A DNA stretch of 56,440 nucleotides from UBA1412 sp964609795. GTDB taxonomy: Bacteria; Verrucomicrobiota; Verrucomicrobiia; Limisphaerales; UBA1412. This document shows, in pieces, positions 8,936 through 16,433 of this stretch. The notes beneath the pieces are model-generated. The model had not been told where the DNA came from and did not search any database. It worked only from the letters and a program-made list of their open reading frames with translations. The translations under genes were made by a program, and so were the position numbers. The stretch spans positions 1 to 56,440 of the forward strand of contig CAZSTC010000005.1 in the NCBI GenBank assembly GCA_964609795.1. Reading direction: 5' to 3'. Position 1 is the first letter of the stretch. Each line of letters starts with the position of its first letter.

Positions 8936-9769
8936 CTAGATTAAATAAAACAACACATCGATAATTCCCCAACCTACCAGGCAACCGATCACTACTCGAA
9001 TAATTGTTGCAGGAATTTGGTGCGACTGCACAGGATGAGCCAGAGATTCATAACAGGTCGTGATGGCAATAAGTGAGCCAAAAAGCAGTGCCTTCAGAAA
9101 GAGAATAATAAAATCCTTCCATTCAAGCGCTGCTACGATTTGATCAATATATTCTACCGGCTTCCAGGGCACATCCAAAAAAAACACGACCACATACCCG
9201 CTCAAAAGGGAAAATGTTATAAGATATATAGTCAGGCACAACGTCGCCACGCCCATCCCTATGGTACGCGGCACAACGTAATAGTGCACCGGGTCTATCC
9301 CCAGGGAACAGACCCACTCCATCTGCCCTGATGCCCGCTCACCGGCCAACTCTACGACCGTGCTCACACCCACGCGAACCAGCAGTACTAAAGCAGCCAA
9401 CAGCGGCCCAATCTCTTTAAAAATGACTAAGACAAGAATATCGCCGACAAGATCGTAGGTAACCTCTCCGGTTAAGCGCAAAAGGACAACAGACTGCCCT
9501 ACAACCAAAAAACCGATAATGGAGGAAAGAAAGAGAATAATGGGAAGCGGAGTGAGACCACATTTTGAAATTTCCTGGCGTACCAGAGGGATGATAACAC
9601 GGCGAGAACGATGGTGCTTCTTTAAGTAAACACCCAGGACAATCAGCGTGAAAAAGAACATCTCCTTGATGCGACGGAATAAGGAAAACACCCCCACCCC
9701 TGCTGCAACCCAAAAAGATTTTGGATACCGCCTGAGATACTGGATATTTGACCTATAATCTTCGCCCAT
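8936..9769 (-). CDS. MlaE-family ABC permease
   Basis: Membrane permease of 277 aa with an amphipathic N-terminus and about five or six hydrophobic helices. It carries the MlaE-family segment that includes FKEIGPLLAALVLLVRVG, VELAGERASGQMEW and LGIDPVHYYVVPRTIG, the region that contacts the ATPase and lipid. Together with the MCE protein it should form an inner-membrane lipid transport complex. It is the first gene of the four-gene Mla-like operon, 11 bases after maf on the same strand, and the ATP-binding gene follows after a single base. Whether transport is retrograde or anterograde cannot be told. Confidence 0.92.
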   Translation of the reverse strand: MGEDYRSNIQYLRRYPKSFWVAAGVGVFSLFRRIKEMFFFTLIVLGVYLKKHHRSRRVIIPLVRQEISKCGLTPLPIILFLSSIIGFLVVGQSVVLLRLTGEVTYDLVGDILVLVIFKEIGPLLAALVLLVRVGVSTVVELAGERASGQMEWVCSLGIDPVHYYVVPRTIGMGVATLCLTIYLITFSLLSGYVVVFFLDVPWKPVEYIDQIVAALEWKDFIILFLKALLFGSLIAITTCYESLAHPVQSHQIPATIIRVVIGCLVGWGIIDVLFYLI

Positions 9770-9780
9770 ACCTCTAGCCC

Positions 9781-10365
9781 TTATGAGCCCAGCTTCGAGA
9801 GCTGTTCCATCAGCTCCTCAACGGGCAGCCCTATCACATTGCTGAGAGAGCCCTCGATGCCCTCAATAATCATCTCTCCATGATCTTGTATCCCATAAGC
9901 CCCTGCTTTATCTAAAGGATTAGCCTTTGAAAAATATGCCGTAATATCTGCCGGAGTTAAATTCCTGAATACGACATCAGTGACGACGCTGAACACTTTT
10001 TGGGAGCAGAGGCTTCCATTATCCTTTTTTACAAGGGCCACCCCTGTAATTACCTCATGACGTTTCCCTGAAAGGATTTCAAGCGTCTGCCGGGCTTGGA
10101 CCAAATCAACCGGCTTTCCGTATACCTTGTTTTCGCAAACAACCACCGTATCCGCACCAATGACCCATCGACCGGGATTTTTTTGCGCCACGGAATCGGC
10201 CTTGGAGTAGGCATTTTTTTCACAAAGCACCCGCGCCGAATGGCATTCAGATTGAAGCTCTTCCACATCAGAAACGCAAACTTCAAAAGGCAAGCCGGCC
10301 TTTTTCAAGAGCTCTGCCCTCCGAGGGGAGGCTGAAGCTAAAATTAACTTCTCTGCCAATTGCAC
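9781..10365 (-). CDS. maf: Maf family nucleotide pyrophosphatase
   Basis: Hydrolyses non-canonical or excess nucleoside triphosphates (dTTP/UTP type in the YhdE subgroup) to monophosphates. About 194 aa, with the N-terminal signature LILASASPRRAELL, the conserved GADTVV and GKP segments, the FSGKR-like LSGKRHEVITG, and DKAGAYGIQ. The start is set at a GTG (10365) because a perfect GGAGG lies six bases upstream (10372-10376). An ATG two codons earlier abuts that site, which makes it a poor start. The mlaE-like permease follows after 11 bases, so maf may be the first gene of that transcript. Confidence 0.92.
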   Translation of the reverse strand: MQLAEKLILASASPRRAELLKKAGLPFEVCVSDVEELQSECHSARVLCEKNAYSKADSVAQKNPGRWVIGADTVVVCENKVYGKPVDLVQARQTLEILSGKRHEVITGVALVKKDNGSLCSQKVFSVVTDVVFRNLTPADITAYFSKANPLDKAGAYGIQDHGEMIIEGIEGSLSNVIGLPVEELMEQLSKLGS

Positions 10366-10381
10366 ACTCATCCTCCTTTGG

Positions 10382-10410
10382 ATTATAACTCGCTCTTCCT
10401 CATTTGGAAA
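10382..10410 (-). promoter_or_regulatory. candidate maf promoter overlapped by a dyad
   Basis: On the minus strand a perfect TATAAT (10382-10387) lies 17 bases from TTTCCA (10405-10410, 4/6). The dyad ATTTGGA-AA-TCCAAAT (10402-10417) overlaps the -35 element and could be an operator. The predicted transcript would start at about 10375, inside the GGAGG, giving almost no leader; this conflicts with that ribosome-binding site, so confidence is limited. Confidence 0.35.
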
Positions 10411-10455
10411 TCCAAATTAAAGCCTACTTTCCTGAAACATTTCCGAGCCGGGCTC

Positions 10456-11205
10456 TTAGCCTTCACGGCACTCCGCCAAAGTAACGGCTATAGCTGCAAT
10501 AGCGGCCGTTTCACAACGAAGCACCAATGGTCCCAGTGTGATGGGGAAAACGCCGTTCCGGCTAAGCAACTCGTACTCTTCAGGTGAGAAGTCCCCCTCC
10601 GGACCAATCCACAAGGTAATAGATTGAGGAAGGCGCCCGTTTTTTTCCCTAAAATCATTCAACCAGAAGCGCTGTGAACGGCTTTGGACTTCCAGAGAAG
10701 CCACCAGAGAAAGGTCACAAGGAGAATTTTTGTTCAGCCACTCATCAACTCGCTGCGGCAATTCAATCTTTGGCAGCCATAGCCCCCCGCATTGTTTGCA
10801 TGCTTCCTGAGCCGTATTATTCCACTTCTCAAGTTTGGATGTCTTGTCGCTCGGAGAGAGCTTTACTTCAGAGCGGGTGCTTAAAAGAGGAACGATACGT
10901 GACACACCCAGCTCTGTCGCTTTCTGGACAATGTCTTCCATCAACTTCCCCTTGGGTAATGCCTGCAGCAATGTGACACTCCACGGCAAAGGGGGACGGG
11001 ATTCGCAGCTCACCACTTCCAACTCAACCGTAGACTTTCTCGACGACAAAACGCGGCAGTCAAACTGATCTCCCTTCCCATTGAGGACGATTAAGGCATC
11101 TCCATTCTGCACCCGCAGAACTCGTGAAGCGTGGTAAGCCTCACCACCTTCCAACGCTAATATGCGATCCCCTTTTTTTGCTGAGCTGGAAAAAAATCTA
11201 CGCAA
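10456..11205 (-). CDS. rsmE: 16S rRNA m3U1498 methyltransferase
   Basis: SAM-dependent methylation of N3 of U1498 in 16S rRNA. The 249-aa protein has the short N-terminal PUA-like barrel beginning MRRFF and a C-terminal SPOUT domain with KATELGVSRIVPLLSTRSEV, the WIGPEGDFSPEE motif and the C-terminal knot LGPLVLRCETAAIAA. The start is a TTG at 11205, accepted because MRRF is the family's usual beginning. It lies between a TPR lipoprotein gene upstream and maf downstream, all on the minus strand. Confidence 0.95.
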   Translation of the reverse strand: MRRFFSSSAKKGDRILALEGGEAYHASRVLRVQNGDALIVLNGKGDQFDCRVLSSRKSTVELEVVSCESRPPLPWSVTLLQALPKGKLMEDIVQKATELGVSRIVPLLSTRSEVKLSPSDKTSKLEKWNNTAQEACKQCGGLWLPKIELPQRVDEWLNKNSPCDLSLVASLEVQSRSQRFWLNDFREKNGRLPQSITLWIGPEGDFSPEEYELLSRNGVFPITLGPLVLRCETAAIAAIAVTLAECREG

Positions 11206-11243
11206 AACTTTACCCCGTTTCGGCTAAAATTGGTTCTACTGAC

Positions 11244-13079
11244 TCAGCTCTCTATTTTCTTTTTTATTTTTTCAGAGAGAGACTGAATCCATTTTTTATA
11301 AGGCAATTGTTGGCACGACTCAAGGGCGCGCTTCCAAGCAGAACGAGCTTCCTCTTTCCTACCTATGGAATAATAGATGTCTCCCAAATGATCGTAGTAA
11401 ACGACCAAATGCTCGTGCTCATCTTCTTTAACCAAACCAAAAACTCGAAGTTGATGAGAAAGAGCCTCTTCAGAGCGATTCATTTTGTATAAAACCCAAG
11501 CCAGGCTGTCTAAATATGCAGGCGCATCCGGCTCCGCCGCCAAAGCCTTTTGGATCATTTCCAAAGATTTCTCGAGATGCAACCCGTTATCAGCCCAGAG
11601 GTATCCCAGAGTATTCAAACACTGGTGCGACTCCGGATATTGAGCCAACAGGTTTTCAACAATCTCAAACGCCTTCTCTTTTTCCCCATTCCGCTCGTGG
11701 AATTCAGCCAGTATTAAATAAAAACTTTCCACTAAAAATTTGGATTCCTGGCTTTTATCAAGCTCTTCAGCAACTTTGAAACAATTGATCGCATCCGTGT
11801 ACCGCTCCAATTCGCCATAAGCCAATCCCGCCAAATATTCAGAGCGGAATGATTTGTATCCGGATAGACGCACCAAGTCCAATGCGTCCAGAGCTTTTCG
11901 TGGATTACCTTCAGCCAACCGCATAGAAGCTGCCAATAGGAATAGGTCCGGATTTTTTCGCTCCATTACCGCAGCATAGTAGTAAAAATCTCCGGCTTCT
12001 TTGTATCTGCCCATTTTTTGGCAAATATCACCCAATGTCGGCAAGTAGCGCAGCTCTGTCGGGTTTTCGCGTACCAAAAGCCTATACTCCGACTCAGCCT
12101 CTTCATAGCGCTCTAGGGCAAAAAGAGCGTTGGCTCTTTTTTCTTTTAATCTCGGGAGCGTCGGATATTCCTCCAGAAGTTTTTCATATTTTTCCAAAGC
12201 CTTCTCCTCTTCACCCATAGCCCTGTAGGTATCAGCCAACATCTCTGCGTGGTCGGGTCTGTATGAATCCGTTTCTTTGGCACTCGCCATGAGTTCTTCA
12301 ATTCCCTTCACAATACGGGCTGACTCCTGGAGCGGGTCCAAGCCTAACTTTGTAATCTTATCCCTGTTGTTTAGGTAAAGATGCGTAATATCCAACAAAA
12401 ACGGAATGGAGTCCCGGCCTGCCTTTTCAGCTTGCTGCAAAGTTTTGAGAGCCTCCTTGTTTTTCTTGGACTCAACATAAATTCCAAAAAGTGTCTGGTA
12501 TGCCAAGGCACCAGCTTCCGGCCTATGAAGCGCCTGCTTTGCTATTTTAATCGCAGACTGAGTATCTCCACTGGAAGCCTTCGCCAGCGCCAACCAACTA
12601 TAGACCATGCTGCTGGCATCTTTCCTTTTACTGGAAAGCTCCAGTAGAGTGAGAGCATCCTCCAAACGCCCTTTTTCGATTAATTGGCGGGATACGTTAA
12701 TCAGGAGCCATTCGTTGCCCGGATCCGCATTGACAGCTCTAACATACTCCTCAAAGGCAGATTCGCCCTGTTGGTTCATCTCCATGCTGAGCGCACTGGA
12801 GTAACGAGCCAGAGCCGTGGATCTTCCCCACTCCGCAAAAGCTTGCTGGTTGAGGGATATTGAAGGATCAAAAGGATCGGGCAAAATCGTAAATTTTACC
12901 TCTTTCTCCTTTGATTGATCCCCAACAGCCTTTTTCTTGGGCTGAGAAGCATCTTTCTCCTGTCCATCTTTTGCCGAAAATGAACTCGTCTTACAACCGC
13001 TTCCGCCTCCACAAAGAATAAGCCCTAGCAGCAAACTCAAATAAAATCGCTTTTGACCCATACCAGATAAAAGATACAC
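11244..13079 (-). CDS. TPR-repeat lipoprotein
   Basis: A 611-aa exported lipoprotein: N-terminal signal with hydrophobic core YLSLLLGLILCGGG and lipobox GGSGC, a charged linker, then tetratricopeptide repeats along most of its length, for example EKALEKYEKLLEEYP and ALDSLAW-like segments. It probably acts as an envelope scaffold, but no partner is visible. A GTG at 13079 has an AAGGA seven bases upstream and is taken as start; an ATG at 13061 (MGQKRF) would leave a tidier signal peptide and cannot be excluded. It is preceded by a structured region with a 17-codon frame and followed by rsmE. Confidence 0.88.
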   Translation of the reverse strand: MYLLSGMGQKRFYLSLLLGLILCGGGSGCKTSSFSAKDGQEKDASQPKKKAVGDQSKEKEVKFTILPDPFDPSISLNQQAFAEWGRSTALARYSSALSMEMNQQGESAFEEYVRAVNADPGNEWLLINVSRQLIEKGRLEDALTLLELSSKRKDASSMVYSWLALAKASSGDTQSAIKIAKQALHRPEAGALAYQTLFGIYVESKKNKEALKTLQQAEKAGRDSIPFLLDITHLYLNNRDKITKLGLDPLQESARIVKGIEELMASAKETDSYRPDHAEMLADTYRAMGEEEKALEKYEKLLEEYPTLPRLKEKRANALFALERYEEAESEYRLLVRENPTELRYLPTLGDICQKMGRYKEAGDFYYYAAVMERKNPDLFLLAASMRLAEGNPRKALDALDLVRLSGYKSFRSEYLAGLAYGELERYTDAINCFKVAEELDKSQESKFLVESFYLILAEFHERNGEKEKAFEIVENLLAQYPESHQCLNTLGYLWADNGLHLEKSLEMIQKALAAEPDAPAYLDSLAWVLYKMNRSEEALSHQLRVFGLVKEDEHEHLVVYYDHLGDIYYSIGRKEEARSAWKRALESCQQLPYKKWIQSLSEKIKKKIES

Positions 13080-13124
13080 GTTGCCATCCTTGTCTTCAAG
13101 AATGACAACGTGAAAACTGAAAAC

Positions 13125-13178
13125 CTAAAAAATGGACCCTGTATCGAGTTCTTTAAAGGAGCCCTTCCGTTTTTGCAT
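13125..13178 (-). CDS. 17-codon small open frame with strong SD
   Basis: A 17-residue frame (MQKRKGSFKELDTGSIF) starts with ATG at 13178 and stops at TAG 13125-13127. A perfect GGAGG at 13187-13191 lies eight bases upstream, better than for most genes in the window. The peptide is basic at its N-terminus and not recognised. Its SD can pair with its own coding region, and its end merges with a terminator-like stem. It may be a leader peptide or a small protein; whether it is translated is unknown. Confidence 0.35.
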   Translation of the reverse strand: MQKRKGSFKELDTGSIF

Positions 13179-13197
13179 TGGTCGCTCCTCCGGTCCA
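13127..13197 (-). promoter_or_regulatory. nested stem-loop with T6 tail around the small frame
   Basis: On the minus strand TGGACC (13192-13197) can pair with GGTCCA (13133-13138), which is followed by six T (13127-13132), like an intrinsic terminator. Inside it AGGAGC (13184-13189), containing part of the SD, can pair with GCTCCT (13157-13162) in the small frame. The arrangement could end the upstream hisG/ribosomal-protein transcript, or form an attenuator for the TPR gene. Only the complementarity is seen; the function is inference. Confidence 0.4.
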
Positions 13198-13211
13198 TTA
13201 GAAGCATGCAA

Positions 13212-13313
13212 TTACTTCTGCCAGGTGCGCTTCTTATGACGATTTGCGCGCATCTTCTTACGACGTTTATGCTTATTAATCTTCGATTTACGACGTTTCT
13301 TCAGTGATCCCAT
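13212..13313 (-). CDS. small basic ribosomal protein, mS38 (AURKAIP1/COX24)-like
   Basis: A 33-aa, extremely Lys/Arg-rich protein beginning MGSLKKRRKSKINKHKRRKK, followed by MRANRHKKRTWQK and a TAA stop. This pattern matches the short bacterial AURKAIP1/COX24-domain proteins, related to the C-terminus of mitochondrial small-subunit protein mS38, seen in PVC and Bacteroidetes genomes. It is probably a component of the small ribosomal subunit. It lies 14 bases downstream of hisG on the same strand, with no Shine-Dalgarno site. It is short enough to be missed by gene finders with a length cutoff. Confidence 0.82.
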   Translation of the reverse strand: MGSLKKRRKSKINKHKRRKKMRANRHKKRTWQK

Positions 13314-13327
13314 ATTTTATATATTAG

Positions 13328-14209
13328 TTAAAATACAATCTTGTTGAGCGGATATTCAATAATCCCTTCCGCTCCGGCAAGTTTAAGCTGAGGAATCAGC
13401 TCCCTGGCTACAGACACATCAATGATTGTCTCCACAGCTACCCAGTCAGGCTGACTCAGCTGCGCTATTGTAGGATTTCTAAGGGCAGGAAGTCCAGCAA
13501 GTAATTGATCCAAATTTTTTCTTTCTACATTTAACTTGAGCCCCACTTTGCGTTCTGCCGCCAAAACACCATTTAGCATCATCACTAATGTGTTGATTTT
13601 CTTCTGTTTCCATTCATCCTTCCAGGAAATGCGGTTCGCAATGAACCTGGGAGTGGAAACTAAAATTTCATCCACAATTCTTAGTTTTGCTGCCTGAAGC
13701 GAAGAGCCTGTCTCTGTGACATCCACAATGGCATCCACCAAATCACGAGCCTTTACCTCAGTGGCACCCCATGAAAACTCCACGTCTGCAGTCACTCCAT
13801 GCTTTTTCAAGTAGTCCAAAGTGAGATTTACAACCTCTGTGGCTATTCTTTTGCCTTGAAGGTCTTTTACCGATTGAATCGAAGACTCCTCCGGAACGGC
13901 CAGAACCCATTTGGCTGGACGGTTGCTCACTTTGCTGAAACAAAACTCCCCTACCTCATGTACATCCGAGCGATTTTCACAGACCCAATCATGGCCCGTC
14001 AGCCCGCAGTCCAAATAACCGTACTCAACATAACGGCTGATCTCCTGCGCCCTGAAAAGGCGGATTTCCAGTTCATCATCATCCACTCGAGGCAGGTAGG
14101 AGCGACTGCTGACCTGAACATTCCAGCCGGCTTTAGCCATTTTCTCAAAAGTTGCTTCTTGTAAACTCCCTTTAGGCAATCCTAACTTTAATACTTTTGT
14201 TTCACTCAT
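13328..14209 (-). CDS. hisG: ATP phosphoribosyltransferase, long form
   Basis: Catalyses the first step of histidine synthesis, joining ATP and PRPP to give phosphoribosyl-ATP. The 293-aa protein is the long form: the catalytic part has LKLGLPKGSL, YLDCGLTGHDW and the PRPP-binding DAIVDVTETGSSL, and the C-terminal ACT-like domain (about 205-293) ends with GAEGIIEYPLNKIV. The long form is usually a hexamer inhibited by histidine and does not need HisZ. A GGAG site lies 11 bases upstream of the ATG. It follows tsaE after 91 bases and precedes the small ribosomal protein gene. Confidence 0.96.
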   Translation of the reverse strand: MSETKVLKLGLPKGSLQEATFEKMAKAGWNVQVSSRSYLPRVDDDELEIRLFRAQEISRYVEYGYLDCGLTGHDWVCENRSDVHEVGEFCFSKVSNRPAKWVLAVPEESSIQSVKDLQGKRIATEVVNLTLDYLKKHGVTADVEFSWGATEVKARDLVDAIVDVTETGSSLQAAKLRIVDEILVSTPRFIANRISWKDEWKQKKINTLVMMLNGVLAAERKVGLKLNVERKNLDQLLAGLPALRNPTIAQLSQPDWVAVETIIDVSVARELIPQLKLAGAEGIIEYPLNKIVF

Positions 14210-14300
14210 TCTTTTTTTGGCTCCTGATCTGATAAAGATCGCTACACGACTCTATAGAACCCCTGAGGAGATTTCAACTCTCCATCTCACCAGGAGAAAA

Positions 14301-14747
14301 TCAACAACGATTATCCTTTCGGTCATTGATGACAATCTTCCGTTTGAATTCATCCAAAATTTCAATGTAGATTTTCCTGTAATCAGGCAAGGATATTGGC
14401 GGAAAATCCACCCAGCGCTCAATCCATTCCACAACCGTGATTCCTGCGGGATTCAGCAAGTAATGCTCCAATCCTGCTCCGTAAATCTCATCAACGCTTT
14501 CCAGCCGGTATAAATCCAAATGGAAAAGAGGTACTCTCCCACCCTCATACTCATGCAAGAGAGCAAAAGTAGGCGAATAAACTCGCGACACGACGCCGAG
14601 ATTGCGAGCCAATCCCCTCACCCAGCAAGTCTTACCGGCTCCAAGGTCACCAGAAAGCCCAATTACGGTGCCGGATTTTAAGTCTTCACCATAACGAAAG
14701 CCGTGAGATTCCGTATCGTTAGCGCTATTGGAAATGATCGTATCCAT
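14301..14747 (-). CDS. tsaE: tRNA threonylcarbamoyladenosine synthesis ATPase TsaE
   Basis: P-loop ATPase that works with TsaB, TsaC and TsaD to make t6A37 in ANN-decoding tRNAs. The 148-aa protein has Walker A in GDLGAGKTCWVRGLA, the YSPTFALLHEY segment, LFHLDLYRL and the C-terminal VVEWIERW typical of TsaE. The frame runs further left in sequence, but the ATG at 14747 gives the normal family length. It then overlaps the thiL stop by 23 bases, indicating coupling. hisG follows downstream. Confidence 0.93.
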   Translation of the reverse strand: MDTIISNSANDTESHGFRYGEDLKSGTVIGLSGDLGAGKTCWVRGLARNLGVVSRVYSPTFALLHEYEGGRVPLFHLDLYRLESVDEIYGAGLEHYLLNPAGITVVEWIERWVDFPPISLPDYRKIYIEILDEFKRKIVINDRKDNRC

Positions 14748-15654
14748 GGCAATCCAAATTCGTAAATCGTCCGGTCCGGCTAAGAATACGAATCTCTTTT
14801 TCCGGGACAACCTTTCCGATGCAGGATAGTTTTAAATCCGGGAACCTCTCCTTCCAGGCATCCAGAAGCTCTACCGCAACCGATGCCGGAACCGTAAAAA
14901 GAAGCTCAAAATCTTCACCATCACTCAAAGCGCGGTTCAAGGCCGAAGCACCACCCTGCTGAGCTGCTTTCTTTGCCTCTTTGCTCACAGGAATGGCCTC
15001 TGAGAGCAATTCAATTCCCAGTCCTGATGCTTCTATCAGGCGCTGCAAATCTCCAGCCAAACCATCACTGACATCCATCAGCGCATGAATCTCAAAGCGG
15101 TCGGCCAGCCATTTTGCCTGCTCAATACGGGGAATAAAATCCAGATGCTTCCCGGAGCGTGATCCGCCCAAATCTCCGGTCACAAATAATGCGTCGGCAG
15201 GGCGCATATTCTTTCGCAAGAGCAACCGGCCCTGAGGCACCCATCCGACCATGGAGATGGAGAGAAAAACACCCTGAGTGCTGCGCACCGTCTCCCCACC
15301 GGATACAGAGACACCAAACATCGCGGCACGTTCTTGGATGCCCTGATAAATATCCTTCACCCTTTCAAAATCAAAATCAGAAGGCAACCCCAGCGTCACA
15401 AGTGCAGAGAGAGGCTCTCCCGCCATAGCGGCTATGTCGCTCAAGGCTCTGGAAATGGCTTTACGGCCTATGCGACCCCATCCGTCATCCTGCGTAAAGT
15501 GAACACCCTCGACCACCGCATCCGTTTTAAAAAGCAAGAGCTTTCCGGGCATTCCCACGTCCAGCACCGCGCAATCATCGCCCGGGCCCACAAGGGTCTC
15601 TTTATTTCCGGGAAGGAGAGGAATCAGGCGATCAATCAATTCAAACTCTTTCAC
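14725..15654 (-). CDS. thiL: thiamine-monophosphate kinase
   Basis: Phosphorylates thiamine monophosphate to thiamine diphosphate, the active cofactor. The 309-aa protein has the PurM-like fold with VGPGDDCAVLD, LLLFKTDAVVEGVHF, GRKAISRALSDIAAMAGEP and MDVSDGLAGDL, the metal- and ATP-binding segments of ThiL. Its ATG overlaps the stop of the upstream CPBP protease gene (ATGA) and its 3' end overlaps tsaE, so the three are probably one transcript. No other thiamine genes are nearby. Confidence 0.96.
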   Translation of the reverse strand: MKEFELIDRLIPLLPGNKETLVGPGDDCAVLDVGMPGKLLLFKTDAVVEGVHFTQDDGWGRIGRKAISRALSDIAAMAGEPLSALVTLGLPSDFDFERVKDIYQGIQERAAMFGVSVSGGETVRSTQGVFLSISMVGWVPQGRLLLRKNMRPADALFVTGDLGGSRSGKHLDFIPRIEQAKWLADRFEIHALMDVSDGLAGDLQRLIEASGLGIELLSEAIPVSKEAKKAAQQGGASALNRALSDGEDFELLFTVPASVAVELLDAWKERFPDLKLSCIGKVVPEKEIRILSRTGRFTNLDCHGYDHFQ

Positions 15655-16403
15655 GGCATATTCTCCCCACTCAATAAAATGCTGAATAAGAGGTTCGCTG
15701 CATTAAATGAGGCATGAGTTGCAATGCAAACGATCAGATTCGTATATCGTTCATAGAGCAATACCAGAAACAATGCAAACAACACCAGGGGAATAAAAGC
15801 CACCCTATTGGAATGGACCATACCAAAAAGAACGGCACTGCCTATTGCAGCTATTTTCGGGAATCCCATGTCCCTCACATGAACGTAAATCACCCCGCGA
15901 AATAAAATCTCTTCTGCAATCGGTGCGATCAATACAGAAAACACTCCGATAAAAACGATCCGAAGCCACACCCCAGCCTCTCTTTGCTGGAGCATTTTTA
16001 TCACTTCTTGCGGTTCTGCACCCACTTGCAGAGATTCAAAAACCCATCGGATCAGAGCCGCCAAAAGCAACGAAACGGGGAAAGCGGCCACCCCCAGAAA
16101 AACACCTTGTAGCAACACCGTCAGAGGTGAGCCGATATGAAAGCCAAACGCCTTCTTCCAGCTCATCCTCTGCGTATAAAGAAATAGCGCTATCAACAGA
16201 ACCGTGGCTCCCTGAAAAGTAAAAATCGAAAAAACAATAGAAAAAAGCTGCCCCCCATCTGCAAAAAAACCTTCTAACCGCGGTCGAAAAAAAGACAACA
16301 GAACATGCGAAAAGAAAACACAGTAAAACACACCCGTTAATAGGAGGAAAACATCCCTGTTATTCCATCCTTTATTGGGGACTGTGCCTGTCTTAATGAT
16401 CAT
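15651..16403 (-). CDS. CPBP family intramembrane metalloprotease
   Basis: Membrane protein of 250 aa with about seven hydrophobic helices and the conserved abortive-infection/CAAX-protease motifs: EEILFRG (catalytic Glu pair and Arg), FGMVHSN, and ATHASFNAAN near the C-terminus. Such proteins cleave substrates within the membrane; the substrate cannot be predicted. It overlaps thiL by four bases (ATGA) and is 30 bases downstream of lepA, so it sits in a housekeeping transcript rather than next to a bacteriocin locus. Confidence 0.88.
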   Translation of the reverse strand: MIIKTGTVPNKGWNNRDVFLLLTGVFYCVFFSHVLLSFFRPRLEGFFADGGQLFSIVFSIFTFQGATVLLIALFLYTQRMSWKKAFGFHIGSPLTVLLQGVFLGVAAFPVSLLLAALIRWVFESLQVGAEPQEVIKMLQQREAGVWLRIVFIGVFSVLIAPIAEEILFRGVIYVHVRDMGFPKIAAIGSAVLFGMVHSNRVAFIPLVLFALFLVLLYERYTNLIVCIATHASFNAANLLFSILLSGENMP

Positions 16404-16433
16404 TTCGCCTTAACAGCCCTCTGGTGGAAAAAC

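Noticed and set aside
13080..13124. upstream part of the TPR lipoprotein leader as a separate gene
   Set aside because: No start with SD other than that of the lipoprotein itself.
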